From Candidatus Calescibacterium sp. (GTDB lineage: Bacteria > Calescibacteriota > Calescibacteriia > Calescibacteriales > Calescibacteriaceae), in assembly GCA_025060505.1 (NCBI GenBank), contig JANXBU010000008.1:1-64000 (forward strand): a stretch of DNA of 64,000 nt. The letters are read 5' to 3'. Below, in pieces: positions 9,088-16,855 of this stretch. The notes beneath the pieces were generated by a model. That model was not told the DNA's origin and made no database searches. It saw only the letters and a list, made by a program, of their open reading frames with translations. A program made the translations under genes and the position numbers. Each line of letters opens with the position of its first letter. Positions within the stretch are counted from its first letter, which is position 1.

Positions 9088-9855
9088 TTAAAGCAAATCA
9101 TCAAAAGCATATATTTCTTTGATGAAATTGATAACATCCTTGAATACATAAAATGACAGTTGCAAAAGACTAATGAAATTATATGAAGATTTAGAGATTT
9201 TCTCTCTCCCTACATATAAATCATAGAAGAAAATCTTATTACCAAAGCTTTTGTTTTTTCTATCAAAATCTAGAAGTAAAAGAGCAAAAAGATATATGCT
9301 GAAAAAATTTGAGCAATTCAAAACGTATCTCAAATACTTGTAATGAAAAGCAGAGAAGGATGTAATGTATCTTATGCTGCTAAGAATGTTTCCCGTATGA
9401 ATCCCCTTTAGCTCCAGAAAAATTCTTAAGAACAATGAAATCAAAGTGTAAAAAAACTCTGAGCAAAAATGTCTCAAATTAGACCTTATTTTGTTCCTAT
9501 TCAAACCAATTACGATCTTGTCTTGCAAAGAAACGAGATTTACAATATATTCAATATTCTGAGTAATACTTGGTAGCATATCATAGTCGCAGATAACAAC
9601 TAATTCATCCTTACCAGAACTTCCAAACTTGTATGACATCAGGAATTTTAGTCCCTGATATATAGCATGGTATTGACCTGACCTTTTTGCAAACGGTATA
9701 AAATTAACATTATGTAAGCTTCTTACATCACTGAATACTGAACTTTCTACACCGTCTAAGACAAAAAAATATGAAAAGTCTTGTCTGTTTTGAGTTTGTT
9801 GGAATAGGATTTCGTTCTTATAGCAACATACAGGAACAACAAAATTTACATTCAT
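9088..9855 (-). CDS. GT2-like glycosyltransferase without membrane anchor
   Basis: This 255-residue protein has the order of elements seen in dolichyl-phosphate-sugar-synthase-like family 2 transferases: an N-terminal 'VNFVVPVCCYKNE' strand, 'KRSGQYHAIYQGL' (where the family has the N/G...A...G helix), a DxD-like metal site 'VICDYDMLP' (Asp90, Asp92), an Arg-rich segment before a long helix ('KIRSNLRHFCSEFFYTLISLF') and a late 'GREKISKSSYNF' like the SKY loop. It lacks the C-terminal membrane spans of GtrB-type proteins. It is very Phe/Ile/Asn-rich and sits between two unusually A+T-rich intergenic stretches, so it may be a recent acquisition. Sugar donor and acceptor are unknown. Confidence 0.55.
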   Translation of the reverse strand: MNVNFVVPVCCYKNEILFQQTQNRQDFSYFFVLDGVESSVFSDVRSLHNVNFIPFAKRSGQYHAIYQGLKFLMSYKFGSSGKDELVVICDYDMLPSITQNIEYIVNLVSLQDKIVIGLNRNKIRSNLRHFCSEFFYTLISLFLRIFLELKGIHTGNILSSIRYITSFSAFHYKYLRYVLNCSNFFSIYLFALLLLDFDRKNKSFGNKIFFYDLYVGREKISKSSYNFISLLQLSFYVFKDVINFIKEIYAFDDLL

Positions 9856-10044
9856 ACAAAATAAATTTTTACATTCGTCTGAAAATTAATCATCAATACA
9901 GCGTTTTGGAATCCCTTATATTGTCCTTATTTAATTGATAAGACGAGCTCAAAGGCATGCTCTTTCCAAAGGGTTTTCGCAGTCTCCCAGAATTTAGATA
10001 AGCTTCACTGAAACTTTAATTTAATAGTGTAGAAATTACTGCAA

Positions 10045-11226
10045 TTAGTATATCTCAAGTATTCTTTTTGCGATTACTTCTTCCTGTATTTCAGATGTTC
10101 CTTCAAAAATTTTGAAGATACGGCCATCTCTCCAGTATCTTTCTATTTCGTATTCTTTGGAGTATCCATATCCTCCAAATATCTGCATCGCCTCTGATGT
10201 GACATATTCAACCATTTCTGCTGCATAGAGTTTCGCCATACCAGCCTCAAGATCACATCTTTTCCCCGTATCTTTCATTCTGCAAGCGTAGTAAGTAAGC
10301 TGTCTGGCTGCTTCTATATATGTAAGCATCTTAGCGAGTTTCGCTCTTATGAGCTGAAAGCTTGATATTGGGACTTCAAATTGGTACCTTTCCTTTGAAT
10401 ATTTTACAGCAAGATCAAAGGCTCCCTGTGCAACTCCAACTGCTCTTGCGGCAGTCTGAATTCTGGCTGATTCATAAGTTTGCATAAGTTGGTAGAACCC
10501 TTTACCCGGTTCCATACCAATCAGGTTTTCCTCCGGCACAAAACAGTCTTCAAAGTGAAGTGTCCAGCAGTGCATACCATGATACCCAACAGTTTCTATG
10601 AGCTCACCTGTTATGTTTTTGTGTTTTATTCCCTCATGCGCCTCGGAGGGATCCTTTTCAACTATGAAAATTGAAAGTCCCTGATGTCTCTTTGATGGAT
10701 TGAAAGTTGTTCTTGCAAGAACAACAAGAATATTTGCTCTGTTTGCAAATGTGCACCAAGTTTTGGTACCACTCAGGATCCAACCCCCTTTAACTTTCTC
10801 AGCTCTCAGCTTCATACCAGCTGTATCGCTTCCAGCATTTGGTTCCGTAAACGCTGCAGCAGCAAATATCTTTCCAGTAGCAAGACCAGGTAAATACCTT
10901 TTTTTCTGTTCCTCCGTTCCATTATTGAGAAGCAAAGTTTCTGCTATTATGTTTCTCGTCATCACACTACCAACAGAAAGCCAAACACGAGAAAGCTCCT
11001 CAGCAGCTATAGCCATAGACATGTAGTCCAAACCAAGCCCACCCCACTCCTGGGGAACAAGTATTCCGAAATACCCCAGATCTGCCATCTTTCTTATTAT
11101 CTCCCAGGGTATTTCTTTATCTTGAATATCAAGCTTGTGCGCAATTGGTCTGACCTCTTTTTCCGCAAAATCCCTTACCTGTTGTCTTATTTCTTCGTAA
11201 ATACCATCCTTTCTATCTTCAACCAT
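10045..11226 (-). CDS. Acyl-CoA dehydrogenase
   Basis: FAD-dependent enzyme that inserts a trans-2 double bond into an acyl-CoA (fatty-acid or amino-acid breakdown). The 393-residue product has the usual three domains: N-terminal helices, a central beta-barrel ('AAAFTEPNAGSDTAGM', 'GTKTWCTFAN' around the flavin) and a C-terminal helical domain. The catalytic base is Glu in 'IFEGTSEIQEE' (about residue 375), the position used by short- and medium-chain enzymes. An upstream in-frame ATG at 11265 exists, but the start at 11226 is preceded by a strong AGGGAGGA site. No ETF or other beta-oxidation gene is adjacent, so the substrate is open. Confidence 0.9.
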   Translation of the reverse strand: MVEDRKDGIYEEIRQQVRDFAEKEVRPIAHKLDIQDKEIPWEIIRKMADLGYFGILVPQEWGGLGLDYMSMAIAAEELSRVWLSVGSVMTRNIIAETLLLNNGTEEQKKRYLPGLATGKIFAAAAFTEPNAGSDTAGMKLRAEKVKGGWILSGTKTWCTFANRANILVVLARTTFNPSKRHQGLSIFIVEKDPSEAHEGIKHKNITGELIETVGYHGMHCWTLHFEDCFVPEENLIGMEPGKGFYQLMQTYESARIQTAARAVGVAQGAFDLAVKYSKERYQFEVPISSFQLIRAKLAKMLTYIEAARQLTYYACRMKDTGKRCDLEAGMAKLYAAEMVEYVTSEAMQIFGGYGYSKEYEIERYWRDGRIFKIFEGTSEIQEEVIAKRILEIY

Positions 11227-11232
11227 CTGAAT

Positions 11233-11240
11233 TCCTCCCT
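11233..11240 (-). promoter_or_regulatory. Ribosome binding site fixing the acyl-CoA dehydrogenase start
   Basis: AGGGAGGA on the minus strand, 6 bases before the ATG at 11226. It argues against the upstream in-frame ATG at 11265. Confidence 0.75.
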
Positions 11241-11373
11241 TTCTTTCAAGATATGTAAAGAACAAAACCTTTTCTCATTATTCAAAATTTTATTGCTTTG
11301 TTACAATAAAACAAAAATATCCCTGTGTGTCTCCTCAATTAACCAAACTCTTTGCAAGGAATAGTATCACAAA

Positions 11374-12234
11374 TCAGATCGAATCTAACAGAAGTTTCTG
11401 TCTTATCTCCACAAGAAAAGGAAAGACTCTGTATATAAAAGATGGACCATGATGAGCGAGAAAATCATAAATTCCGGGTGTCACGAAAACTCTGTTATTT
11501 CTTATAGCTTTGAGATCACCGAACCTTGAAATAAGAGATTCTTTTATCTTCTGAATATCTCTTGATTTTCTGAACATCTTTGGCTCATATATTATCACAT
11601 CTGGTTCGTTTTGTCTGACAAAATCAGGCTCTGGTTTTAGCCACTCTGCTGGGAAATTACCGAATATGTTCTCAAAACCAACAAAGTTCAGGGCATCTGT
11701 AATATAGCTGTAAGCTCCAAAAGTTACAGGTCCGCCTAAATCTATTTCAACATAAACCTTTATTTTTTCCTTGATGGACACATCATCTTGATTTACATAC
11801 TGAGCCAACGAACTCAGAAGTCTCTTCTGCAAATCGAAGGAATTCTGGTAGTATCCGCAAACAATGCCCACCTCAACGCAGGTGGAGATCAAATCAGATA
11901 CAGTCAACGGTAATCTTACAGCATAAACTGGGTATGTATCAGAAAGCTTTCTGGCAAATTCAAGCTGGTAGCCTGTTGTTGTGAAAATCAGATCCGGATT
12001 GATCTTCTGTATTACATCTTTTTTGTATGAAGCGTATGAGCCCACAATATATCTTCCTTCTCTTATTTTCTCGCTCGGATGAACACAGTATACGCTTATT
12101 CCTTTGAGAATGTCCCCCAAACCCATCTGAATTATAGATTCTGAAACAGATGGACTGAAGCTAACAATTCGCTGACAAAAATCAGGAAGCTCAAGCCACT
12201 TGCTCGTTGCCTGACAATATATTTTCCTTGCCAT
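11374..12234 (-). CDS. BtuF/FepB-like metal-cofactor-binding protein lacking a signal peptide
   Basis: The sequence follows the periplasmic cobalamin/haem/siderophore-binding fold with a helical backbone: 'CQRIVSFSPSVSESIIQMGLGDILKGIS', 'VGSYASYKKDVIQKINPDLIFTTTGYQ' and 'GGPVTFGAYSYITDALNFVGFENIF'. Unlike true BtuF it has no signal peptide or lipobox and starts 'MARKIYCQATSKWLELPDFC'. Such cytoplasmic-looking BtuF relatives are known in bacteria and archaea, with unclear role. The ATG lies 2 bases after the hemC stop; a TTG at 12240 is less likely. Coupling to hemC suggests a tetrapyrrole-related job, which is inference. Confidence 0.7.
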   Translation of the reverse strand: MARKIYCQATSKWLELPDFCQRIVSFSPSVSESIIQMGLGDILKGISVYCVHPSEKIREGRYIVGSYASYKKDVIQKINPDLIFTTTGYQLEFARKLSDTYPVYAVRLPLTVSDLISTCVEVGIVCGYYQNSFDLQKRLLSSLAQYVNQDDVSIKEKIKVYVEIDLGGPVTFGAYSYITDALNFVGFENIFGNFPAEWLKPEPDFVRQNEPDVIIYEPKMFRKSRDIQKIKESLISRFGDLKAIRNNRVFVTPGIYDFLAHHGPSFIYRVFPFLVEIRQKLLLDSI

Positions 12235-12236
12235 AA

Positions 12237-13148
12237 TCAAACTTTTATTTTACTGAATATTGAATCAACAATATGTTTCGCCTTAACGGAGTAATCTAAA
12301 TCTAATAATCCTTCATAACTTACCGATCTTGATGCATCTCCAAACAATCTGAATTTCACAAATAGCTTCCCATCTGAAATATCGGTGCACACTCCAAGAG
12401 GCAAAGAGCAACCCCCGCCAAGCTTTCTCAAAATCTCCCTTTCCAGCTCTCCCAAAAACTCCGATCTTTCATCGTTGATGTATCTTGATAAGTCATAAGC
12501 TTTGGTTCCTTCCCTTGTCTCTACAACTATTATACCCTGTCCCGGCGAATATAGAAAATCTTTTGGATCAAGAATCTCGTAAGGTATATCTTTCAGAAGT
12601 TCTTCCAAGCCAAGTCTCAACACTCCTGCAAGAGCTAAAACAATGCAATCGTATTGACCAGACCTTACTTTGTTGATCCTTGTATCAACATTACCCCTTA
12701 TCTGCGCGAAATCAAGATTTCCTTCTTTGAATTTCTCACGAAGTAAAAACTCTCTCCGCAAAGATGATGTTCCTATGATGATCTTGGAACCTTGCTGCAA
12801 CCTCTGTTTTATCTGCTGAAAATTCATCCCAACAATTATGTCAGATGGATTTTCTCTCGTAAGAAAAGCAGATAGACAAAGAGACTCCGGAATATCCAGC
12901 GGAACATCTTTCAATGAATGAACCGCAAAGTCTATATTTCCTCTAATAAGCTCGTCTTCTATGTCTTTTACGAAAAGTCCTTTGTGTGGAATTTTAGAGA
13001 AAGGTGCATCAAGTATTTTATCTCCCTTTGTCTTTATGACTACAATCTCAAATTCTGTATCTGGGAATCTCGCTTTGAACTCCCGAATAAAAATCTCAGT
13101 CTGTTTCAGAGCTAATTTGCTCCCACGAGTTCCAATGCGAAATCTCAT
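12237..13148 (-). CDS. hemC: Porphobilinogen deaminase HemC (hydroxymethylbilane synthase)
   Basis: HemC joins four porphobilinogens into hydroxymethylbilane, an early step of haem/sirohaem/cobalamin synthesis. The 303-residue protein begins with 'FRIGTRGSKLALKQTE', carries 'GLFVKDIEDELIRGNIDFAVHSLKDVP', 'GTSSLRREFLL' and 'QIRGNVDTRINKV', and has Cys247 in 'LGGGCSLPLG' for attachment of the dipyrromethane cofactor. Length is normal. Its ATG overlaps the stop of the small upstream ORF (13145-13148) and its stop is followed 2 bases later by the BtuF-like gene, so the three are probably translated from one message. Confidence 0.95.
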   Translation of the reverse strand: MRFRIGTRGSKLALKQTEIFIREFKARFPDTEFEIVVIKTKGDKILDAPFSKIPHKGLFVKDIEDELIRGNIDFAVHSLKDVPLDIPESLCLSAFLTRENPSDIIVGMNFQQIKQRLQQGSKIIIGTSSLRREFLLREKFKEGNLDFAQIRGNVDTRINKVRSGQYDCIVLALAGVLRLGLEELLKDIPYEILDPKDFLYSPGQGIIVVETREGTKAYDLSRYINDERSEFLGELEREILRKLGGGCSLPLGVCTDISDGKLFVKFRLFGDASRSVSYEGLLDLDYSVKAKHIVDSIFSKIKV

Positions 13149-13390
13149 TGAAATTTTTCCAGAAAATCTCTTTTTGTCTCTGGTTCTTCCAACATATATA
13201 CCGAAGGTCTTACCGCAAACAATCCTTCTGTATTTGCATATGTATCAACTACTTTCACAAAGCTCGTTCCAGCTAGTTTCTCCCATAAATTTATCTTGTA
13301 CCCAAAAGATTCTTTCAGATCCTGTATCAGCTTATCTTCATTCTCAACTCGCACAAGAGATACTAAGAGATTGGTTGCTTCACCAAACAT
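13145..13390 (-). CDS. Small protein upstream of hemC, unknown
   Basis: An 81-residue frame overlaps the hemC start by 4 bases (ATGA-type overlap), the usual sign of translational coupling. Three in-frame ATGs are possible (13408, 13399, 13390). The last is the only one with a plausible ribosome site, AAAGGA 9 bases upstream. The product is soluble and mixed alpha/beta in appearance ('NLLVSLVRVENEDKLIQDLKESFG', 'TSFVKVVDTYANTEGLFAVRPSVYML'). I do not recognise a family. The overlap with hemC is the main reason to believe it is real. Confidence 0.5.
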   Translation of the reverse strand: MFGEATNLLVSLVRVENEDKLIQDLKESFGYKINLWEKLAGTSFVKVVDTYANTEGLFAVRPSVYMLEEPETKRDFLEKFQ

Positions 13391-13459
13391 ATTCCACATT
13401 CCTTTCATTTGATGAAACTTTCACTCTCTGGTTTTTTATAATTTTTACTCCCAAAAAAC

Positions 13460-13657
13460 TCAACGCATAAAGGCTCCTTCAATAAATCTTCTCCATCCAT
13501 CCGTCAAACACCAGACTGAATTCTCAAAGTTCCTGAGCTCCCTTGAAATTTGATTCTCTCCTGATATTCTCCTGTTTTCCTTCAGTGGCATCAAAATAGA
13601 TAAAGCTGATCTTTGGAAACTCAAAACTAAAAAATATAAAAACATTCTATCTTCCAA
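13460..13657 (-). CDS. Possible small ORF after rtcB
   Basis: A 65-codon frame begins with TTG just after the rtcB stop, with AAAGGA from the rtcB 3' end as a possible ribosome site; an ATG lies 4 codons in (13645). The product has a short hydrophobic start and a Trp/Arg-containing end ('SVWCLTDGWRRFIEGAF'). It fills the gap between rtcB and the hemC group. Nothing else supports it and it may be chance. Confidence 0.25.
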   Translation of the reverse strand: MEDRMFLYFLVLSFQRSALSILMPLKENRRISGENQISRELRNFENSVWCLTDGWRRFIEGAFMR

Positions 13658-13658
13658 A

Positions 13659-15098
13659 TCATCCTTTTATCACTCCAACTGGAACAAGTTTCGCTACAAT
13701 GAGCGAAAGACCTGCGTTTTCACAAACCCTAACGACATCATAAACATCTTTGTATGCTTCCGACATTTCTTCCGCAAGCAAATGCCTTTCTCTGGCCTTC
13801 ACAATAATTCCTCTTTTTCTGAGTTCAGAACTTATATCTCTTCCTCTTGCAACCTTTATCGCTTTACTTCTTGACATGCTTCTTCCAGCCCCATGGCAGG
13901 TAGAACCAAAGCTCTCTTCCATAGAATTTTCAGAAGCAACAAGAACATAAGAGTATCTGCCCATATCACCCGGAATTATGACCGGCTGACCAACATCTCT
14001 GTATTTTTGCGGAAGCTCTGGGTGATTTTTCGGGAATGCACGAGTTGCTCCCTTTCTATGAACCACAACTTTTCTTTCCTTTCCGTTTATCCTATGAGTT
14101 TCTATTTTTGCTGTGTTGTGAGCGACATCGTAAAGCAGAGTCCATCCGAGCTCACTTTCTGTTATTCCTAGAGCTTTTACGAGAGCCTTTTTGCAATAGT
14201 GAGCTATAATCAAACGGTTTGAGAAAGCATAGTTTATAGCTGATTTCATTGCAGAGATGTAATTCTGAGCTTCCTGAGTTCCCATTTTCATAAAAGCTAG
14301 CTGATTATCTTTAAGCTTTACTCTGTTCTTCTCACACCATCTCAATGCTACCCTTATGTAGTCCTCACATATCTGATGACCAAAACCACGCGAGCCCGAG
14401 TGAATGAGAACAGTAACCTGTCCTTCTCTCAAACCCCATTTTTCTGCTATATCTTTTCTTACCACCTGCTCAACATAACCAACTTCAACAAAATGATTTC
14501 CAGATCCAACCGTTCCAAGTTGATCTCTTCCTCTATCGTATGCTTTCTCCGAAACAGCATCAAAATCGGCTCCATTTATAACACCGAAAGACTCAATACT
14601 TTCAAGCTCCTTTTCATCGCCAAAGTTAAGGTAATTGACAACAAACTTTGCACCTTCTTCCGAAACCCTCCTCATCTCAGATTTTGAAAGTTTAACATTT
14701 CCGGAAAGCCCTACTCCAGCTGGTATCATATCAAAAAGCGTGCTGACAACATTCTCAATTTTGTTCTGTATAGATTTTATATCAAGGTTCGTTAAGTGAA
14801 GTCTGACTCCACAGTTTATATCAAATCCAACTCCACCTGGACTCACAATTCCAGACTCATAATCAAAAGCAGCAACTCCTCCAACTGGGAATCCATAACC
14901 CCAGTGTATATCTGGCATAGCAACTGCCTTTCCAACTATACCCGGCAAAGAAGCAACATTTACAAGCTGCTCAAATGATTTGTCTTCAACTATTTTTGGA
15001 AGCAAAATATCATCAGCAAAAATCACAGCATCAACATTCATATCTCCATGTTTTTCTATGACATACTTGTAAGGCGCTACTTTTTTCATCTGATCCAT
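13659..15098 (-). CDS. rtcB: RNA-splicing ligase RtcB
   Basis: RtcB joins RNA 2',3'-cyclic phosphate or 3'-phosphate ends to 5'-OH ends using GTP and Mn2+ through a guanylated histidine. All key motifs are present in 479 residues: 'DINCGVRL' with metal ligand Cys96, 'GTVGSGNHFVE', 'HSGSRGFGHQ', 'HNTAKIE', 'HRKGATRAFP', and 'STCHGAGRSMSR' with the nucleotidylated His402. The family's usual length is about 480, so it is intact. No archease (activator) or RtcA is beside it; the upstream gene is rplM. The ATG at 15098 follows a TTATCT hexamer by 8 bases, with no Shine-Dalgarno site. Confidence 0.96.
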   Translation of the reverse strand: MDQMKKVAPYKYVIEKHGDMNVDAVIFADDILLPKIVEDKSFEQLVNVASLPGIVGKAVAMPDIHWGYGFPVGGVAAFDYESGIVSPGGVGFDINCGVRLHLTNLDIKSIQNKIENVVSTLFDMIPAGVGLSGNVKLSKSEMRRVSEEGAKFVVNYLNFGDEKELESIESFGVINGADFDAVSEKAYDRGRDQLGTVGSGNHFVEVGYVEQVVRKDIAEKWGLREGQVTVLIHSGSRGFGHQICEDYIRVALRWCEKNRVKLKDNQLAFMKMGTQEAQNYISAMKSAINYAFSNRLIIAHYCKKALVKALGITESELGWTLLYDVAHNTAKIETHRINGKERKVVVHRKGATRAFPKNHPELPQKYRDVGQPVIIPGDMGRYSYVLVASENSMEESFGSTCHGAGRSMSRSKAIKVARGRDISSELRKRGIIVKARERHLLAEEMSEAYKDVYDVVRVCENAGLSLIVAKLVPVGVIKG

Positions 15099-15175
15099 AA
15101 TGCAAGAGATAAGTAATCACAGTAAGCTCATAAAGAGAGAAAATCAGATAATGGTTTTAATTCCGCAAAATTACC

Positions 15176-15619
15176 TCATATTCCCAATTGTTGGGGTTTC
15201 TGTGCTTTATGTGGATGTTCCGGACCTGGATATATCTTCAATCTTTTGAGCATTTTTTTTCTCTGGAAATTCTTCGGAAGCATTCCTTTGACTGCAAGAT
15301 ATATAAGACGGGTTGGATCTCGTCTCATAAGCTCAGCTGCTTTGAATTCTTTTAGTCCCCCGGGATATCCTGTATGCCATCTATAAATTTTCTGCTGCCA
15401 CTTCTTTCCAGTAAGAACTACATCTTTCGAGTTTATCACAACTACAAAATCTCCCATATTTTGATTCGGCGTATAAACTGGTTTGTGCTTACCTTGAAGA
15501 ATCAAAGCTATCTTTGAAGCAATTCTGCCGAGAACCTTACCTTTGGCATCAACCAAATACCAGTTTCTCTGTATATATCCTTTTTCTTTGCTCAAAAATT
15601 TTGTTGCCTGATTATACAT
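15176..15619 (-). CDS. rplM: 50S ribosomal protein L13 (uL13)
   Basis: Early-assembling large-subunit protein. The 147 residues include '[30 protein letters not shown]', '[18 protein letters not shown]', '[11 protein letters not shown]' and 'KGMLPKN', all diagnostic. In most bacteria rpsI (S9) follows directly; here the next gene on the strand is rtcB, so the rplM-rpsI pair is broken in this genome. A slightly long N-terminus precedes the conserved core. Confidence 0.97.
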   Translation of the reverse strand: MYNQATKFLSKEKGYIQRNWYLVDAKGKVLGRIASKIALILQGKHKPVYTPNQNMGDFVVVINSKDVVLTGKKWQQKIYRWHTGYPGGLKEFKAAELMRRDPTRLIYLAVKGMLPKNFQRKKMLKRLKIYPGPEHPHKAQKPQQLGI

Positions 15620-15730
15620 AGGTTCTTATCTTTATTCTGAATTCAACAGAATTTGAGATTTTCAATTTGTTTTTATTTTTGTCATAACAGAATTCAAGCT
15701 TCCAGAACTTTGAAAAAATCTAAAATCTTA

Positions 15731-16855
15731 CTATTCCCCCGCTATAACCCATACTGCATCGTACTGATGGAAGAATGTCCAAGCATTAGCCACTCCTCTT
15801 CTGAGTTGCTTTCTTATGTCCATAACATCTCCCACGAGTCTTTTTGTTATCTCAATCATACGAATTAGTCCAACAGCACCGGGAGGATTCGTGCAAAGCG
15901 CACCACCTGATGGGTTGATTGGTAATTTTCCCTCCTTAAAAAATGATCCATCGTGAATTGGCTTTACAAGTCTTTTTTCAGCAACAAGTTCAAGCGCTTC
16001 TATTGACATAAGTTCTATGTGAGGAAATACATCTACAATCTCCGCAAAATCAACCTCCCTTTTTGGATTTTTTATTCCAGAAAGCTTGTAGGCTCTTCTT
16101 GCAGCGTAACGGAGAGAGTTAAGATGAGCTATATCTTCGTAACCTGGGTAGTAAGGTCCCATATTAACTCCGAAGCCATCTATCCAAGCTCTTCTCTGTT
16201 TAGTTTTAACGATATCACCTCTTGCAAATATCATAGCTGCCGCTCCATCTGTTCTTGGCGCCATCATCAGTTTCCTTATCGGTTCAGCAACATAAGGAGA
16301 AGTAAGAATATCTTCAAGTATTATCTTTTCTCTAATATGAGCATCTTCATTTGCAAAACCATTCCTCCTGTTTTTTATAACAATCATACCGAGCTCTTCC
16401 TCGCCTATCCCGAGTCTATCCATAAAGATTTTAGCTTGTAGAGCAGAAAAGCTTATGTAATCAAGCCCAGTTCCCCTAAGGTATTCAGCCTGAGAAAAAA
16501 GAGATGAAAGATATTTCAGGTCTGTCTCCGACCCCTTACCATAACCAACAACTAAAGCAATCTTGCTCTCACCACTCATTATGCTCGTCACAGCATAAAC
16601 AGCTCCAAAAGCTCCGTCTATATTCCTTAAAAAAGTATGTTTCTTCACACCCTTCAGAGGTATTTTCCTGACAACATCAGATATATCATTGTGAGAAGAG
16701 AAAGCGCATTCAATAAAGTAGTCTATATCATTATAATCTATCTCAGCATATCTTACCGCTTTCTCTATAGCTTCCTTCGCTAAATCTACCTCAGAAAGAG
16801 GCGAATCTGATTCCATTCTGGAAATACCAATTCCAATTATTCCAGCTCTCGTCAT
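15731..16855 (-). CDS. Thiolase-fold protein lacking the catalytic Cys and His
   Basis: The 374-residue chain has the thiolase/SCP2-type layout ('AGIIGIGISRMESDSPLSEVDLAKEAIEKAV', 'MAPRTDGAAAMIFARGD', 'PINPSGGALCTNPPGAVGLIRMIEI'). In active thiolases the nucleophile sits in a CASG-like motif; here the segment reads 'RNIDGAFGAVYA' (residues 78-88) without cysteine. The second site, GHPxGA, reads 'TNPPGA' (Asn323 for His). It therefore looks non-catalytic, like one subunit of heteromeric thiolases whose partner carries the active site, or a binding protein. No DUF35 or second thiolase is adjacent. Its ATG overlaps the end of the PKD lipoprotein gene by 4 bases. Confidence 0.75.
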   Translation of the reverse strand: MTRAGIIGIGISRMESDSPLSEVDLAKEAIEKAVRYAEIDYNDIDYFIECAFSSHNDISDVVRKIPLKGVKKHTFLRNIDGAFGAVYAVTSIMSGESKIALVVGYGKGSETDLKYLSSLFSQAEYLRGTGLDYISFSALQAKIFMDRLGIGEEELGMIVIKNRRNGFANEDAHIREKIILEDILTSPYVAEPIRKLMMAPRTDGAAAMIFARGDIVKTKQRRAWIDGFGVNMGPYYPGYEDIAHLNSLRYAARRAYKLSGIKNPKREVDFAEIVDVFPHIELMSIEALELVAEKRLVKPIHDGSFFKEGKLPINPSGGALCTNPPGAVGLIRMIEITKRLVGDVMDIRKQLRRGVANAWTFFHQYDAVWVIAGE

